Shown: positions 1 through 8,904, counted from the first letter of the stretch. The stretch: 64,000 nucleotides of DNA from Natronohydrobacter thiooxidans (GCF_001884735.1 NZ_MJAP01000012.1:246856-310855); one strand, 5' to 3'. Made by a program: numbers and translations. The notes: generated by a model from the sequence alone, not told the origin.

Positions 1-263
1 GTCAGGGCGCCGACAGTATCGGCGAAATTGGCGTTGTTGAGTGAGGGGATGGTGACGGCGACAAAATCAGTTTTCTGCGACCTGAGGCTTGATGCAGTGC
101 TGTCAAAGACATAGCCCAGTTCATCTGCCGCTGCGAGGATGCGCGCGCGGGTCTGATCGTTGACCATTGCACCGGGTTTGAAGGCGCGGCTGACGGTCAT
201 GGGTGAGACCCCCGCAGCGCGGGCAACATCCAGCATGGTCGGGGCTTTACGAAGATTCGCCAT
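1..263 (-). CDS. LacI/GntR-type transcriptional regulator (partial, N-terminus only)
   Basis: Only the first ~87 residues are in the window; the gene runs off the left edge. The N-terminus has a typical LacI-family helix-turn-helix (residues ~9-30, TMLDVARAAGVSPMTVSRAF) followed by the hinge-like stretch and the start of the sugar-binding domain. Such proteins are dimeric repressors released by a sugar or sugar acid. It lies 34 bp downstream of the oxidoreductase gene in the same orientation, so it may be the last gene of the reverse-strand idonate operon. Its likely targets are the two operator-like sites at 2036-2049 and 4168-4181. Family is clear; effector is inferred from context. Confidence 0.9.
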   Translation of the reverse strand, partial: MANLRKAPTMLDVARAAGVSPMTVSRAFKPGAMVNDQTRARILAAADELGYVFDSTASSLRSQKTDFVAVTIPSLNNANFADTVGAL

Positions 264-297
264 GCACCTACCTAAACACAGAACTATGTGAACTCCA

Positions 298-1200
298 CTA
301 TTTCAGCCGTGATCCTCTGCGGTTCGCCTGACCGGCGCCAGAGAAATACTCCATGACTGCGGCCTGATCTTCGCCGCCGAGCCCGGCGGCTGTCAGCATG
401 CGGTGGATTTCGGCGCAGAGCGCCGTCATCGGCATCGAGACCTGGCCAAGCCGGGCAATATCTATCGCGCCGTCAAGATCCTTGACCATATTGTCAATGC
501 GTCCAGTAGGCCGGTAATCGCGCGCGGCAAAACGGGGCATATATTCCTGAAGCAGCGCCGAATCCGCCCGCCCTCCGCGCAGCGCCTGCGGGATGCGGGT
601 TGCGTCCACCCCTGCGGCCTCGGCCAGAGCGGTGGCTTCGGCGACGGCCAGAAAACCCAGACCGCAGAGGACCTGATTGATCAGCTTGGTGGTCTGGCCT
701 GCACCGACAGGCCCCATATGCGTCTGGTTCGCCGCCACCTGCGACAGGATGCGCTGTGCAGTGGAAACATCCGCCTCTGCGCCACCTTGCATCAGGGTCA
801 GCTCTCCAGTCGCGGCTTTGGGAATCCCGCCTGAGAGCGGGCTGTCCACCCAGCCAAGATCCTGTGCCTGGGCCTTCTCGGCAAGCGCGCGGGTGGCAAC
901 CGGGTCAATCGAGGACATGTCGATGATCACAGTACCTGCGGCTGCGCCCTGTGCCACGCCGTCAGGGCCGAAAACGGCGGTCTCGACAATGCGCGCAGAG
1001 TTGAGGCTGAGGATAATCGCTGTTGCCCCCCGCGCTGCATCTGCGGCGCTGCGCGCCGCTCGCGCGCCACGCGCGACAAGGGCGGAAACCTTTGCCTCAT
1101 CAAGATCGAAGACCGTCAGCTTTGTGCCAGTGTCCAGCAGCCGCAGGCCGATGGCCCCGCCCATCGCGCCAGCCCCAATAAGCGCCACCTGTTCCGACAT
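298..1200 (-). CDS. 3-hydroxyisobutyrate dehydrogenase-family NAD(P) oxidoreductase
   Basis: A 300-residue member of the beta-hydroxyacid dehydrogenase family (3-hydroxyisobutyrate, tartronate semialdehyde and related reductases). The N-terminal Rossmann motif GAGAMG (G8-G13) binds NAD(P), the substrate loop DSPLSGG lies near 119-125, and the catalytic lysine is K172 in GAGQTTKLINQ with N175. I use ATG at 1200, preceded by a G-rich Shine-Dalgarno, rather than an upstream in-frame TTG. It follows the SDR gene by 17 bp and precedes the LacI gene, so it belongs to the reverse transcript of the sugar-acid locus. The exact substrate cannot be read from sequence; a C3-C6 hydroxyacid is likely. Confidence 0.88.
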   Translation of the reverse strand: MSEQVALIGAGAMGGAIGLRLLDTGTKLTVFDLDEAKVSALVARGARAARSAADAARGATAIILSLNSARIVETAVFGPDGVAQGAAAGTVIIDMSSIDPVATRALAEKAQAQDLGWVDSPLSGGIPKAATGELTLMQGGAEADVSTAQRILSQVAANQTHMGPVGAGQTTKLINQVLCGLGFLAVAEATALAEAAGVDATRIPQALRGGRADSALLQEYMPRFAARDYRPTGRIDNMVKDLDGAIDIARLGQVSMPMTALCAEIHRMLTAAGLGGEDQAAVMEYFSGAGQANRRGSRLK

Positions 1201-1217
1201 GTTACCCCCCAATTGAT

Positions 1218-1973
1218 CTAGAGCGCTGCGGTGATGCCACCATCCACGAAAAGCGTGTGGCCGTTGACGAAGCTGGCGGCATCCGACGCCAGGAAAATGC
1301 AGGCCCCCTGCAATTCCTCGACCTTGCCCCAGCGCCCGGCAGGGGTGCGTTTCTCCAGCCAGCGCGAGAATTCGGGATCGGCGACAAGGGCTGCGTTCAG
1401 CGGCGTGTCGAAATATCCCGGTGCGATCGCGTTGCAGTTCAGCCCGTATTGTGCCCAGTCCGTCGCCATGCCCTTGGTCAGATTGGCGACAGCGCCTTTG
1501 GTGGCAGTGTAGGGGGCAATGCCGGGGCGGGCCAGCAGAGTCTGGACACTGGCAATATTGATGATGCGCCCGCGCCGCCGCGCGATCATATGGCGCGCCA
1601 CGGCCTGCCCGACATGAAAGACACTCGCGATATTGGTCTGCAACAGCTGCTCGAACATCGCGGCGGGGTAATCCTCTAGCGGGGTGCGGTATTGCATGCC
1701 TGCATTATTGACCAGAATGTCGATGGCGCCTTCTGTGCCCTCGAAACCGTCAATCGCCGTGCGCGCGGCCTGATGATCGGTGACATCGAATGCCAGCGTC
1801 CGCGCGCCGGGGATCTGTGCCCTTGCGGCATCGAGCTTCAAAGGGTCGCGCCCGTTCAGCACGATCTGCGCCCCGGCCGCAGCCAGACCCTGCGCCAGCG
1901 CCATGCCGATCCCCTGCGATGAGCCGGTGATCAGCGCGCGCTTTCCGTCAAGATTAAAATGGGGATACGCCAT
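1218..1973 (-). CDS. SDR-family dehydrogenase, gluconate 5-dehydrogenase (IdnO)-like
   Basis: A 251-residue classical short-chain dehydrogenase. Cofactor motif TGSSQGIG (residues 17-24), NNAG (89-92), catalytic S142 and Y155-TAT-K159 are all present. Similarity to gluconate 5-dehydrogenase/5-keto-D-gluconate reductase (IdnO) is supported by the L-idonate 5-dehydrogenase-like gene across the divergent promoter. Start chosen at ATG 1973 because GGAGG lies 8 bases upstream; longer in-frame extensions lack a ribosome binding site and would run through the operator region. It heads the reverse-strand transcript that continues into the hydroxyacid dehydrogenase. Enzyme class is certain, substrate inferred. 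Confidence 0.85.
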   Translation of the reverse strand: MAYPHFNLDGKRALITGSSQGIGMALAQGLAAAGAQIVLNGRDPLKLDAARAQIPGARTLAFDVTDHQAARTAIDGFEGTEGAIDILVNNAGMQYRTPLEDYPAAMFEQLLQTNIASVFHVGQAVARHMIARRRGRIINIASVQTLLARPGIAPYTATKGAVANLTKGMATDWAQYGLNCNAIAPGYFDTPLNAALVADPEFSRWLEKRTPAGRWGKVEELQGACIFLASDAASFVNGHTLFVDGGITAAL

Positions 1974-2035
1974 TCGCGCCTCCAATATGGGATGGTGCTT
2001 GTTTTCGGCTGGACAAGCTGTCATTTGCCTGTGTA

Positions 2036-2049
2036 TGTTAACGTTATCA
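2036..2049. promoter_or_regulatory. LacI-family operator-like site 1
   Basis: TGTTAACGTTATCA, a near-palindrome with a central CG, in the divergent intergenic region between the SDR gene and the hydroxyacid dehydrogenase gene. The same sequence with one change recurs at 4168-4181 before the TRAP genes, with flanks conserved too (A before, TAT after). The format fits LacI-family operators; binding by the partial regulator at the left edge is inferred. Confidence 0.7.
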
Positions 2050-2094
2050 TATAAGTCAACACCCAATGGTGGTGAAACGGAGGCCGGGGGAGGC

Positions 2095-3045
2095 ATGACA
2101 CAGCCGCAGGTACTGCAAATGGGCGCGCTGCCCGAATGGGATGAAACCCCGCTGCGCGCGGCCTATACAATGCATCGCTATTTCGAGGCGCAGGACAAGG
2201 CTGCGTTTCTGGCCGAGGTCGGGCCGGGCGTGCGCGCCATTGCCACGCGCGGCGATCTGGGCGCGAATGCGCAGATAATTGCCGCCTGCCCGGCATTGGA
2301 AGTGATTTCGGTCTATGGGGTCGGGTATGACGCGGTTGATATCGCGGCTTGCAAGGCGCGTGGGATTGCCGTGACCAACACGCCGGATGTGCTGACCGAT
2401 GATTGCGCCGATCTGGCGCTCGGGATGTGGCTGGCGCTGTCGCGCGGGATTGTGGGGGCCGAAGCCTGGGCACGCTCGGGCGACTGGGCCACCAAGGGCG
2501 GCTTTGCGCTGACGCACCGCGCCAGTGGCAAACGCGCGGGTGTGCTGGGGCTGGGCCGGATCGGCATGGGTGTTGCGCGGCGGTTGGAAGGCTTCGGCAT
2601 GCAGATTGCCTATTCCGCGCGTAGCCCGCGCGAAGGTTGTGAGAACTGGACCTATATCCCCGATGCCGCAGAACTCGCCGAATGGTCCGATGTGCTGTTC
2701 GTGACCCTCGCCGCGACCGCCGAGACCCGGCATATCGTCAATGCGGATGTGCTCAGGGCGCTGGGGTCCGAAGGGCTGCTGATCAATATCTCGCGTGCGC
2801 AGAATATCGACGAGGACGCGCTCCTCGATGCGCTGGAACAAGGGCGGCTGCGCGGCGCGGCGCTGGATGTGTTCGAAGGCGAGCCCGCGCTCGACCCGCG
2901 CTTCACGAAGCTGCGCAATGTCCTGTTGCAGCCGCATCATGCCAGCGGCACCTATGAGACCCGGCGCGCGATGGGCCAGTTGATGCGCGACAATCTGGCC
3001 GCGCATTTTGCAGGTCAGCCGCTTCTGACCCCGGTGATCGCATGA
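2095..3045 (+). CDS. D-isomer-specific 2-hydroxyacid dehydrogenase (GhrB-like)
   Basis: A 316-residue NAD(P)-dependent 2-ketoacid reductase/2-hydroxyacid dehydrogenase. Visible are the nucleotide-binding GLGRIG (152-157), the catalytic R234 in NISRAQ, E263 in FEGEP and H281 in QPHH. GhrB-type enzymes reduce glyoxylate, hydroxypyruvate and 2-keto-D-gluconate; the last fits the surrounding sugar-acid genes. The start at ATG 2095 has a GGGGGAGG ribosome binding site. The stop overlaps the next gene by four bases (ATGA), indicating translational coupling with the idonate dehydrogenase-like gene. Upstream lies operator-like site 1. Substrate not proven by sequence. Confidence 0.88.
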   Translation: MTQPQVLQMGALPEWDETPLRAAYTMHRYFEAQDKAAFLAEVGPGVRAIATRGDLGANAQIIAACPALEVISVYGVGYDAVDIAACKARGIAVTNTPDVLTDDCADLALGMWLALSRGIVGAEAWARSGDWATKGGFALTHRASGKRAGVLGLGRIGMGVARRLEGFGMQIAYSARSPREGCENWTYIPDAAELAEWSDVLFVTLAATAETRHIVNADVLRALGSEGLLINISRAQNIDEDALLDALEQGRLRGAALDVFEGEPALDPRFTKLRNVLLQPHHASGTYETRRAMGQLMRDNLAAHFAGQPLLTPVIA

Positions 3046-4079
3046 GGGCGCTGGTCATTCACGCCGCAGGGGATCTGCGTCTGGAAGACGTCGCGCCCGA
3101 GGTTTTGGGCTATGGCGAGATCCGGTTGCGGCTGGCGCGGGGCGGCATTTGCGGTTCGGATCTGCATTACTACACCCATGGCGGCTTTGGCGCGGTGCGG
3201 CTGCGCGAGCCGATGATCCTTGGGCATGAGGTCTCTGCCCATGTGGTCGAACTGGGCCCCGGTGTGACCGGCTTTACCGAGGGCCAATTGGTCGCGGTCT
3301 CGCCCAGCCGGCCCTGCGGGGCGTGTCGCTATTGTCAGGAGGGACTGCCAAATCACTGTCTGAACATGCGTTTCTATGGCTCGGCCATGCCTTTCCCGCA
3401 TATTCAGGGCGCCTTTCGCGAGGAACTGATCGCAGACGCGGCGCAATGCGTCGATGCGACCGGGCTTGCGCCGGGCGTGGCTGCGATGGCAGAGCCGCTG
3501 GCCGTCGTTCTGCATGCCACAAGCCGGGCAGGGCAGATGATGGGCAAGCGCGTGCTGGTCACGGGATGCGGGCCGATCGGGGCGCTGGCCATCCTGTGCG
3601 CCCGGCGCGCGGGCGCGGCAGAGATTGTCGCAACCGACCTGTCGGATTTCACCCTGTCGATGGCGCAGCTTTGCGGCGCGGACCGGGTGGTGAATATGGC
3701 GGATGAGCCCGACGGGCTGGCGGAATATGCCGGTCAGAAAGGGTATTTCGATGTGCTCTATGAATGCACCGGCGTGGCCAGCGCGCTGGGGCAGGGGATT
3801 GCCGCGCTGCGCCCGCGCGGTGTGATCCTGCAGCTTGGGCTTGGCGGGGACATGACCCTGCCCATGACCGCGATCACTGCCAAGGAACTGGAGCTGCGCG
3901 GATCGTTCCGGTTCCACGCGGAATTTGCGACCGGGGTCGAGCTGATGCGCAAGGGGCTGATCGATGTGGCGCCGCTGATCACGCAAAGCCTGCCGCTGTC
4001 TGAGGCCGAGGCAGCGTTTCGCATCGCCTCTGACCGCAGCCGCGCGATGAAGGCGCAGATCATCTTCGCGCAAGACTGA
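3042..4079 (+). CDS. idnD: Zinc-dependent alcohol dehydrogenase, L-idonate 5-dehydrogenase-like
   Basis: A 345-residue medium-chain dehydrogenase. Catalytic zinc ligands are C37 (GGICGSD), H62 and E63 (GHE); the structural zinc lobe cysteines are C92, C95, C98 and C106. The NAD-binding GCGPIG motif lies near residue 172. The N-terminal GGICGSDLHYY segment is the pattern of IdnD, which oxidises L-idonate to 5-keto-D-gluconate, the substrate of the SDR encoded divergently. It overlaps the preceding gene by four bases. The combination of IdnD-like, IdnO-like and GhrB-like enzymes with a LacI regulator supports an idonate/ketogluconate pathway, but sorbitol- or galactitol-type dehydrogenases are close relatives. 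Confidence 0.8.
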   Translation: MRALVIHAAGDLRLEDVAPEVLGYGEIRLRLARGGICGSDLHYYTHGGFGAVRLREPMILGHEVSAHVVELGPGVTGFTEGQLVAVSPSRPCGACRYCQEGLPNHCLNMRFYGSAMPFPHIQGAFREELIADAAQCVDATGLAPGVAAMAEPLAVVLHATSRAGQMMGKRVLVTGCGPIGALAILCARRAGAAEIVATDLSDFTLSMAQLCGADRVVNMADEPDGLAEYAGQKGYFDVLYECTGVASALGQGIAALRPRGVILQLGLGGDMTLPMTAITAKELELRGSFRFHAEFATGVELMRKGLIDVAPLITQSLPLSEAEAAFRIASDRSRAMKAQIIFAQD

Positions 4080-4167
4080 AATGCGCTGATCCACCGGATC
4101 GGCTCGGGTCGGTAACACTGGCAGAAGGGGCGTAGTCATAGGCGGGTGAAGTTTTTTCTTGCGGCGA

Positions 4168-4181
4168 TGTTATCGTTATCA
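4168..4181. promoter_or_regulatory. LacI-family operator-like site 2
   Basis: TGTTATCGTTATCA, differing at one position from the site at 2036-2049, placed 57 bp before the TRAP small permease start. Flanking bases are also shared. It suggests that the TRAP transporter genes have their own promoter under the same repressor as the enzyme genes. Confidence 0.7.
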
Positions 4182-4237
4182 TATCATCGCCTCGAATGAC
4201 ACCACAGCACATTGCGCTTCTGGGGAGGAAAGCAGGA

Positions 4238-4732
4238 ATGTTGCGGCTTGTCCGGATATTCTGGAAAAGTATCGATGCGCTCATGGCGCTGCTTCTGGCG
4301 GCAATGATCGTGCTGGTCTTTACCAATGTCGTGCTGCGCTACGGCTTTGCTTCAAGCATTCGCCAATCGGTCGAGCTGGCGCGGCTCTGGTTCGTCTGGG
4401 TGGTGATGCTGGGTGCGGCTGTGACCCTGCGCCGGGGCGAGCATCTGGCCCTGACCGAGTTTTCCGAGGCGCTTTTCCCGCGCGCGGTGCCGTGGTTGCG
4501 TCGCCTGTGCTGGCTCATCGTGATCGGCGCCGTGATCATGCTTTTTCAGGGCGCGTTGAAACAGACCAATGCGAACTGGAACAATATCTCGCAACTGACC
4601 GGTCTGCCCTCCGCGCTGTTCTATCTGGCGGGCACGATCTCTGCCGGGCTGATGGGCGTGATTGCGGTCATCCGGCTGATAAATCCGATGGGGGTCAGCC
4701 GCTGGCTGGATATCGATGAGGACCGGCTGTGA
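4238..4732 (+). CDS. TRAP transporter small permease (DctQ family)
   Basis: A 164-residue inner-membrane protein with four predicted hydrophobic helices, as usual for DctQ. The pattern FTNVVLRYGF followed by ELARLWFVWVVMLGAA is typical of the family. Start chosen at ATG 4238, 9 bases after GGAGG, rather than the upstream ATG at 4196, which lacks a site. Its TGA overlaps the GTG start of the large permease. With DctM and DctP it forms a sodium-driven importer for a carboxylate, here presumably the sugar acid metabolised by the adjacent enzymes. Confidence 0.92.
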   Translation: MLRLVRIFWKSIDALMALLLAAMIVLVFTNVVLRYGFASSIRQSVELARLWFVWVVMLGAAVTLRRGEHLALTEFSEALFPRAVPWLRRLCWLIVIGAVIMLFQGALKQTNANWNNISQLTGLPSALFYLAGTISAGLMGVIAVIRLINPMGVSRWLDIDEDRL

Positions 4733-6009
4733 CGCTCTTGCTCTTCCTCGCTGTGCTGATGATCGCCATTCTTGCAGGGCTGCCCGTGGCTTTTGCGCTG
4801 CTCCTGGCGGCGGTTGCGCTGATGGTGCAGCTGAATTTCTTCAGCTCCGACATTCTGGCGCAGGCGTTGATCAATGGCGTGGACAGCTTCCCGCTTCTGG
4901 CGATTCCGTTCTTTCTGGTCGCGGGCGAGGTCATGTCGCGCGGCGGCCTCTCGAAACGCATTGTGCGCCTCGCAATGGCGCTGGTCGGCCATAAACGCGG
5001 GGGCCTGGGCTATGTCGCGATCCTGACGGCGATCCTGCTTGCAGGTCTGTCCGGTTCCGCCGTGGCCGATGCGGCGGCGCTGGTCTCGATTCTCTATCCG
5101 ATGATGCGCAATGCTGGCTATCCCGAGGGCCGCAGCCTTGGCCTGCTGGCGTCGGGGGGCATCATCGCGCCGATTATCCCGCCCTCGCTGCCGCTGATCC
5201 TGATCGGGGTGGCGGGCAATATCTCGATTGCGAAGCTGTTTCTCGCGGGCATCTTTCCCGGTCTCGTGATGGGGCTGACGCTGATGGTGGTCTGGTCGCT
5301 GGTGATCCGGGGCGAGGATCTGGAAACCCTGCCCAAAGCCAGCAAGGCGGAACGTCGCACGGCCCTGAAAGAAGGTGTCTGGGCGCTGCTGATGCCCGTC
5401 ATCATCATCGGCGGTATCCGCACCGGGGCCTTCACGCCGACCGAGGCTGCCGTGGTCGCCGCTGTCTATGCCATCCTCGTCTCGACCGTCATTTACCGCG
5501 AACTCAGCCTGCGCGAACTCTATCATGCGCTGGTCGCCGCCGCGCGCGCCACCGCGATGGTGATGTTCCTTGTCGGCGCGGCCATGGTTGCGGCCTGGAT
5601 GATCACGATCGCACAGCTTCCGCAGCAACTGGCCGTTCTGCTGGGTCCGCTGGTGGCCAGCCCGCGCCTGTTGATGCTGACGATCATGATTCTGGTTCTG
5701 CTGGTCGGCATGGTCATGGATCTGGCCCCGACCGTGCTGATCCTGACGCCGCTTCTGATGCCCGTCGTCCTGATGGCGGGGATCGATCCGGTCTATTTCG
5801 GGCTGATGTTCATTCTGAACTGTTCCATCGGGCTGCTCACGCCACCTGTGGGCACGGTGCTGAATGTTGTCTGCGGCGTCAGCCGGGTCAAACTGAGCGT
5901 CGCCGTGAAAGGCGTTGCGCCCTTCATCCTGGCCTATGTCGGGCTTCTGGGCCTGTTCATCGCATTTCCACAGATCATCACGACCCCCGCCCGGATTCTC
6001 GGCGGCTAA
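4729..6009 (+). CDS. TRAP transporter large permease (DctM family)
   Basis: A 426-residue hydrophobic protein with about 12 membrane segments, the translocation subunit of a tripartite ATP-independent periplasmic transporter. Family hallmarks seen are GLPVAFALLL near the N-terminus, GLSGSAVADAAAL and GGIIAPIIPPSLPLILIG in the first half, and a second set of hairpin motifs ending in LLTPPVGTVLNV. It begins with GTG overlapping the DctQ stop codon and is followed 20 bp later by the binding-protein gene with GGGAGG ahead of it. Length is normal for DctM. Confidence 0.95.
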   Translation: MTLLLFLAVLMIAILAGLPVAFALLLAAVALMVQLNFFSSDILAQALINGVDSFPLLAIPFFLVAGEVMSRGGLSKRIVRLAMALVGHKRGGLGYVAILTAILLAGLSGSAVADAAALVSILYPMMRNAGYPEGRSLGLLASGGIIAPIIPPSLPLILIGVAGNISIAKLFLAGIFPGLVMGLTLMVVWSLVIRGEDLETLPKASKAERRTALKEGVWALLMPVIIIGGIRTGAFTPTEAAVVAAVYAILVSTVIYRELSLRELYHALVAAARATAMVMFLVGAAMVAAWMITIAQLPQQLAVLLGPLVASPRLLMLTIMILVLLVGMVMDLAPTVLILTPLLMPVVLMAGIDPVYFGLMFILNCSIGLLTPPVGTVLNVVCGVSRVKLSVAVKGVAPFILAYVGLLGLFIAFPQIITTPARILGG

Positions 6010-6029
6010 CATAACTGGGAGGAACCACC

Positions 6030-7001
6030 ATGAAACTGATGAAAACACTGGGGCTTGCTTCGGCCTTTGCACTGGCCGCGCTGTCGGCGCAGGCGCAAAC
6101 AACTCTGCGTTTCGCGCATCCTGTGCCCGAGGGCGATCTGCAACACCAGATGGCCACATTCTTCGCCGATCAGGTCGCCGAGCGTACCGGCGGCTCGGTC
6201 AATGTGCAGATCTTTCCGCAGGGCCAGCTTGGCAATGACGGCGCCATGATCGATGGCACGCGCTCGGGGATCGTCGATATCGTGCTGGTGGGGCTGAACA
6301 ACTTCACCGGTCTGGTGCCGGTTGCGGGCGTGTTTGAACTGCCCTTCATGTTCCCCAGCCGCGCCGATGCCTATGCCGCGCTCGATGGCGAGGTTGGTCA
6401 GGGCGTCGCTGAACGGTTCTCGGAACATGGGCTGAAGGTACTGGGCTTTCCCGAAAACGGCTTCCGCACGATGACCAACAGCCGTGGCCCGATCCGGGTG
6501 CCGGATGATCTGTCGGGCATCAACATGCGCACCAACAATTCGCGCGCGCTCAATGACATGTTTGCAGCCCTTGGTGCCAATCCGCTGCAACTGCCGATTG
6601 CCGAGCTGTATACCGCGCTGGAAACCGGCGTCGTCAATGCGCAGGATCACCCGGTCGCGATTGTGCTGTCCTTCCGCTATGACGAGGTGCAGCGCTATCT
6701 GACGCTGACCAACCACGCCTATTCGGCGCTTGGCTTCATGATGAACGCGAACCGCTTCAATGGATTGAGCGAGAGCGAGCAGACCGCAATCATGGAAGCC
6801 GCTGCCGAGGCCGTTGCCATGCAGCGCGCGCTGGCCGCCGACAATGAGGCCGCGATGGTCGCAGAGCTGGAAGCGCGCGGCATGGAGGTCAATTCCGACA
6901 TCGACGCGGCGGCCTTTCAGGCGGCTGTGACCTCGGTCTGGGACGCCTTCATCGCGGATAATGGCGATGCCGAAGTGAAGGCGATCCTCGCGCTGCAATA
7001 G
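6030..7001 (+). CDS. TRAP transporter periplasmic substrate-binding protein (DctP family)
   Basis: A 323-residue secreted protein with a clear Sec signal peptide (MKLMKTLGLASAFALAALSAQA, cleavage about residue 22). The mature part has the DctP layout: TTLRFAHPVPEGDLQHQ, EIFPQGQLG-like strand, then NMRTNN carrying the conserved ligand-binding arginine and GVVNAQDHP. It captures the substrate in the periplasm and hands it to the DctQM permease. The ribosome binding site is GGGAGG. A hairpin terminator follows 30 bp after the stop, closing the transport operon. Confidence 0.94.
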   Translation: MKLMKTLGLASAFALAALSAQAQTTLRFAHPVPEGDLQHQMATFFADQVAERTGGSVNVQIFPQGQLGNDGAMIDGTRSGIVDIVLVGLNNFTGLVPVAGVFELPFMFPSRADAYAALDGEVGQGVAERFSEHGLKVLGFPENGFRTMTNSRGPIRVPDDLSGINMRTNNSRALNDMFAALGANPLQLPIAELYTALETGVVNAQDHPVAIVLSFRYDEVQRYLTLTNHAYSALGFMMNANRFNGLSESEQTAIMEAAAEAVAMQRALAADNEAAMVAELEARGMEVNSDIDAAAFQAAVTSVWDAFIADNGDAEVKAILALQ

Positions 7002-7032
7002 TCGCGCGCGGCCCTGTGTCACTGACGCGGAA

Positions 7033-7062
7033 CTCCCGGCCATTGGCCGGGGGTTTTGTTTT
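7033..7062 (+). terminator. Rho-independent terminator after TRAP operon
   Basis: A 7-bp perfect GC-rich stem (7035-7041 with 7045-7051, loop ATT) followed by GGTTTTGTTTT. It lies just after the dctP-like gene and before the convergent acdS gene. Confidence 0.85.
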
Positions 7063-7107
7063 GGCGCGAGCGTGGTGGCAGTGGCGGGGTTGCCCGGACC
7101 CGATGAT

Positions 7108-8127
7108 TCAGCCGTCCTTGTAATAGTAGCTGTAGCCGTTCAGCGCGGGCGCCCCGCCCAGATGGGCATAGAGCACCCGCGACCCTTTCGGGAAGAAACC
7201 CTTTTTGGCCAGATCAATCATCCCCTGCATGGATTTGCCCTCATAAACCGGATCGGTGATCATCGCCTCGGTCTTCGCAGCAAGGCGGATCGCGTCATTG
7301 GTTTCTTCCGAGGGCACACCATAGGCCGGATAGGCATAGTCCGGGTTGATGTGGATCTCATCCTCGCGGATCTTGCGGCCAAGCCCCACGAGATCGGCTG
7401 TATTGTCCACGATCTCGCGCAGCTGCGCGCGGGTCTGCTCGACCGTGCCCGAGGCGTCGATCCCGATCACCCGGTCGGCGCGATCCTGCGCGGCAAAGCC
7501 GACGATCATCCCGCCCTGAGTCGACCCGGTGACAACGCAAACCACGATATAGTCGAACTTGAAACCAAGCTCCGCCTCCTGCTCGGCCACTTCTTCGGCA
7601 AAGCCGACATAGCCAAGCCCGCCAAATTTATGCACCGATGCGCCCGCCGGAATTGCATAAGGCTTGCCGCCTGCGTTCTTGACCGACTGGATCGCATCTT
7701 CCCAGCTCTTGCGGATACCGATGTCAAACCCCTCTTCGACAAGGCGGCTGTCTGCCCCCATCAGGCGGGTCAACATGATGTTGCCGACGCGGTCATAGAC
7801 GGCATCGTAATGCGGCACCCATTTTTCCTGAATCACCACAGCTTTCATGCCGATCTTGGCCGCTGTCGCTGCAACCATCCGCGTGTGGTTGGACTGCACT
7901 CCGCCGATGGACACCAGCGTATCCGCCCCGGAGGCAATGGCATCGGGCACAATATATTCCAGCTTGCGCAGCTTGTTGCCGCCAAAGGCCAGCCCGGAAT
8001 TGCAATCCTCGCGCTTGGCGTAGAACTCGACGCCAGCGCCCACCGCCTCTGTCAGCCGGGGCAGATGTTCAATGGCGGTCTTGCCGAAAGTCAGCGGGTA
8101 GCGTTCAAATTTGTCGAGCAATGACAT
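7108..8127 (-). CDS. acdS: 1-aminocyclopropane-1-carboxylate deaminase
   Basis: A 339-residue fold-type II PLP enzyme that cleaves ACC, the plant ethylene precursor, to 2-oxobutyrate and ammonia. K52 in GGNKLRK is the PLP lysine; SNHTR follows at 79-83. E296 (DPVYEGKS) and L323 (AHLGG) correspond to E295 and L322 of the Pseudomonas enzyme, the residues that separate true ACC deaminases from D-cysteine desulfhydrases (which carry small polar residues there). Start at ATG 8127 is preceded by GGAG; a longer in-frame extension overlaps the divergent regulator and is rejected. The divergent Lrp-type gene is the classical acdR arrangement. Confidence 0.93.
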   Translation of the reverse strand: MSLLDKFERYPLTFGKTAIEHLPRLTEAVGAGVEFYAKREDCNSGLAFGGNKLRKLEYIVPDAIASGADTLVSIGGVQSNHTRMVAATAAKIGMKAVVIQEKWVPHYDAVYDRVGNIMLTRLMGADSRLVEEGFDIGIRKSWEDAIQSVKNAGGKPYAIPAGASVHKFGGLGYVGFAEEVAEQEAELGFKFDYIVVCVVTGSTQGGMIVGFAAQDRADRVIGIDASGTVEQTRAQLREIVDNTADLVGLGRKIREDEIHINPDYAYPAYGVPSEETNDAIRLAAKTEAMITDPVYEGKSMQGMIDLAKKGFFPKGSRVLYAHLGGAPALNGYSYYYKDG

Positions 8128-8194
8128 GGGCCGTCTCCTGTGTTGCCACCGGGATGCTAGCAGCAAAGCTGTGATGGGTGTTTTCAAACCTGTT

Positions 8195-8215
8195 GTGCAT
8201 ATTTCCGGTTTGCAC
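8195..8215. promoter_or_regulatory. Candidate Lrp-type inverted repeat in acdS-acdR intergenic region
   Basis: GTGCA at 8195-8199 and its complement TGCAC at 8211-8215, spaced 11 bases, lie between the divergent acdS and Lrp-type genes. Other acdS loci are controlled by an Lrp-type AcdR binding in this interval; that this exact repeat is the site is a guess. Confidence 0.35.
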
Positions 8216-8278
8216 GATCCGGTAGCGTTGATGTTTGGAATTTCAGACATATCATGCAGAAAAATGAAAGAATCTTCC

Positions 8279-8740
8279 ATGACCGACCTGAGCCGAATCG
8301 ACCGCAACATCCTGCGCCATCTTCAGGAAGATGGCCGCCTGACGAATGCAGAGCTTGCGAAAGCCGTGAATGTAAGCCCTGCAACCTGCCATCGCCGCAC
8401 GCAGGCGCTGTTCGAGGCGGGTCACATCACCACGGTAAGGGGACAAGTGAACCCCGCTTCGGTGGATTTGGGCACTCTGGTCATGGTCGGTGTCGTGCTT
8501 GACCGTTCAACACCCGAAAGCTTCGCGGCCTTTGAGAAAGCCGTGGACGGGATGACAGAGCTGCTTGATTGCCACCTTGTCGCCGGGGATTTCGACTATC
8601 TTCTGAAAATCCGCGTCAAGGAGATGAAGGATTTCAACAAGATGCACACCAAGATGCTGATCGCGCTGCCTGGCGTGCGCCAGATCAGAACCTTTTTCGT
8701 GCTCAAGGAGATCAAGGAAAATGCCCCGCTGAAGTTCTGA
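8279..8740 (+). CDS. acdR: Lrp/AsnC-family regulator, AcdR-like
   Basis: A 153-residue Lrp/AsnC protein. An N-terminal helix-turn-helix ([17 protein letters not shown]...[14 protein letters not shown], residues ~4-45) is followed by a RAM/AsnC ligand-binding domain with the characteristic [14 protein letters not shown] segment and the C-terminal FFVLKEIKE strand. It is transcribed divergently from acdS, the position of AcdR, which activates acdS in response to ACC and leucine status in studied species. Start could be ATG 8264 or 8279; neither has a strong ribosome binding site, and the second matches the normal N-terminus of the family. Confidence 0.88.
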   Translation: MTDLSRIDRNILRHLQEDGRLTNAELAKAVNVSPATCHRRTQALFEAGHITTVRGQVNPASVDLGTLVMVGVVLDRSTPESFAAFEKAVDGMTELLDCHLVAGDFDYLLKIRVKEMKDFNKMHTKMLIALPGVRQIRTFFVLKEIKENAPLKF

Positions 8741-8904
8741 CATGCGACCGGGCTTTGGTCTCGGTCGGAAGGGCAGGGGGGGGCGCATATATGCCCCTCT
8801 GGGAACCATCCTGCGTCCCACTCAGCGCTGCGGGGCCCGCTGATCACCTGACTGTTCCGCTTCCGTTGACATCTGCAAACCTTGCCCGCAGAATGACCAT
8901 TCCA

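Noticed and set aside
4621..6159. A 512-codon reverse-strand frame
   Set aside because: Antisense to the TRAP permease; highly charged and repetitive without motifs.
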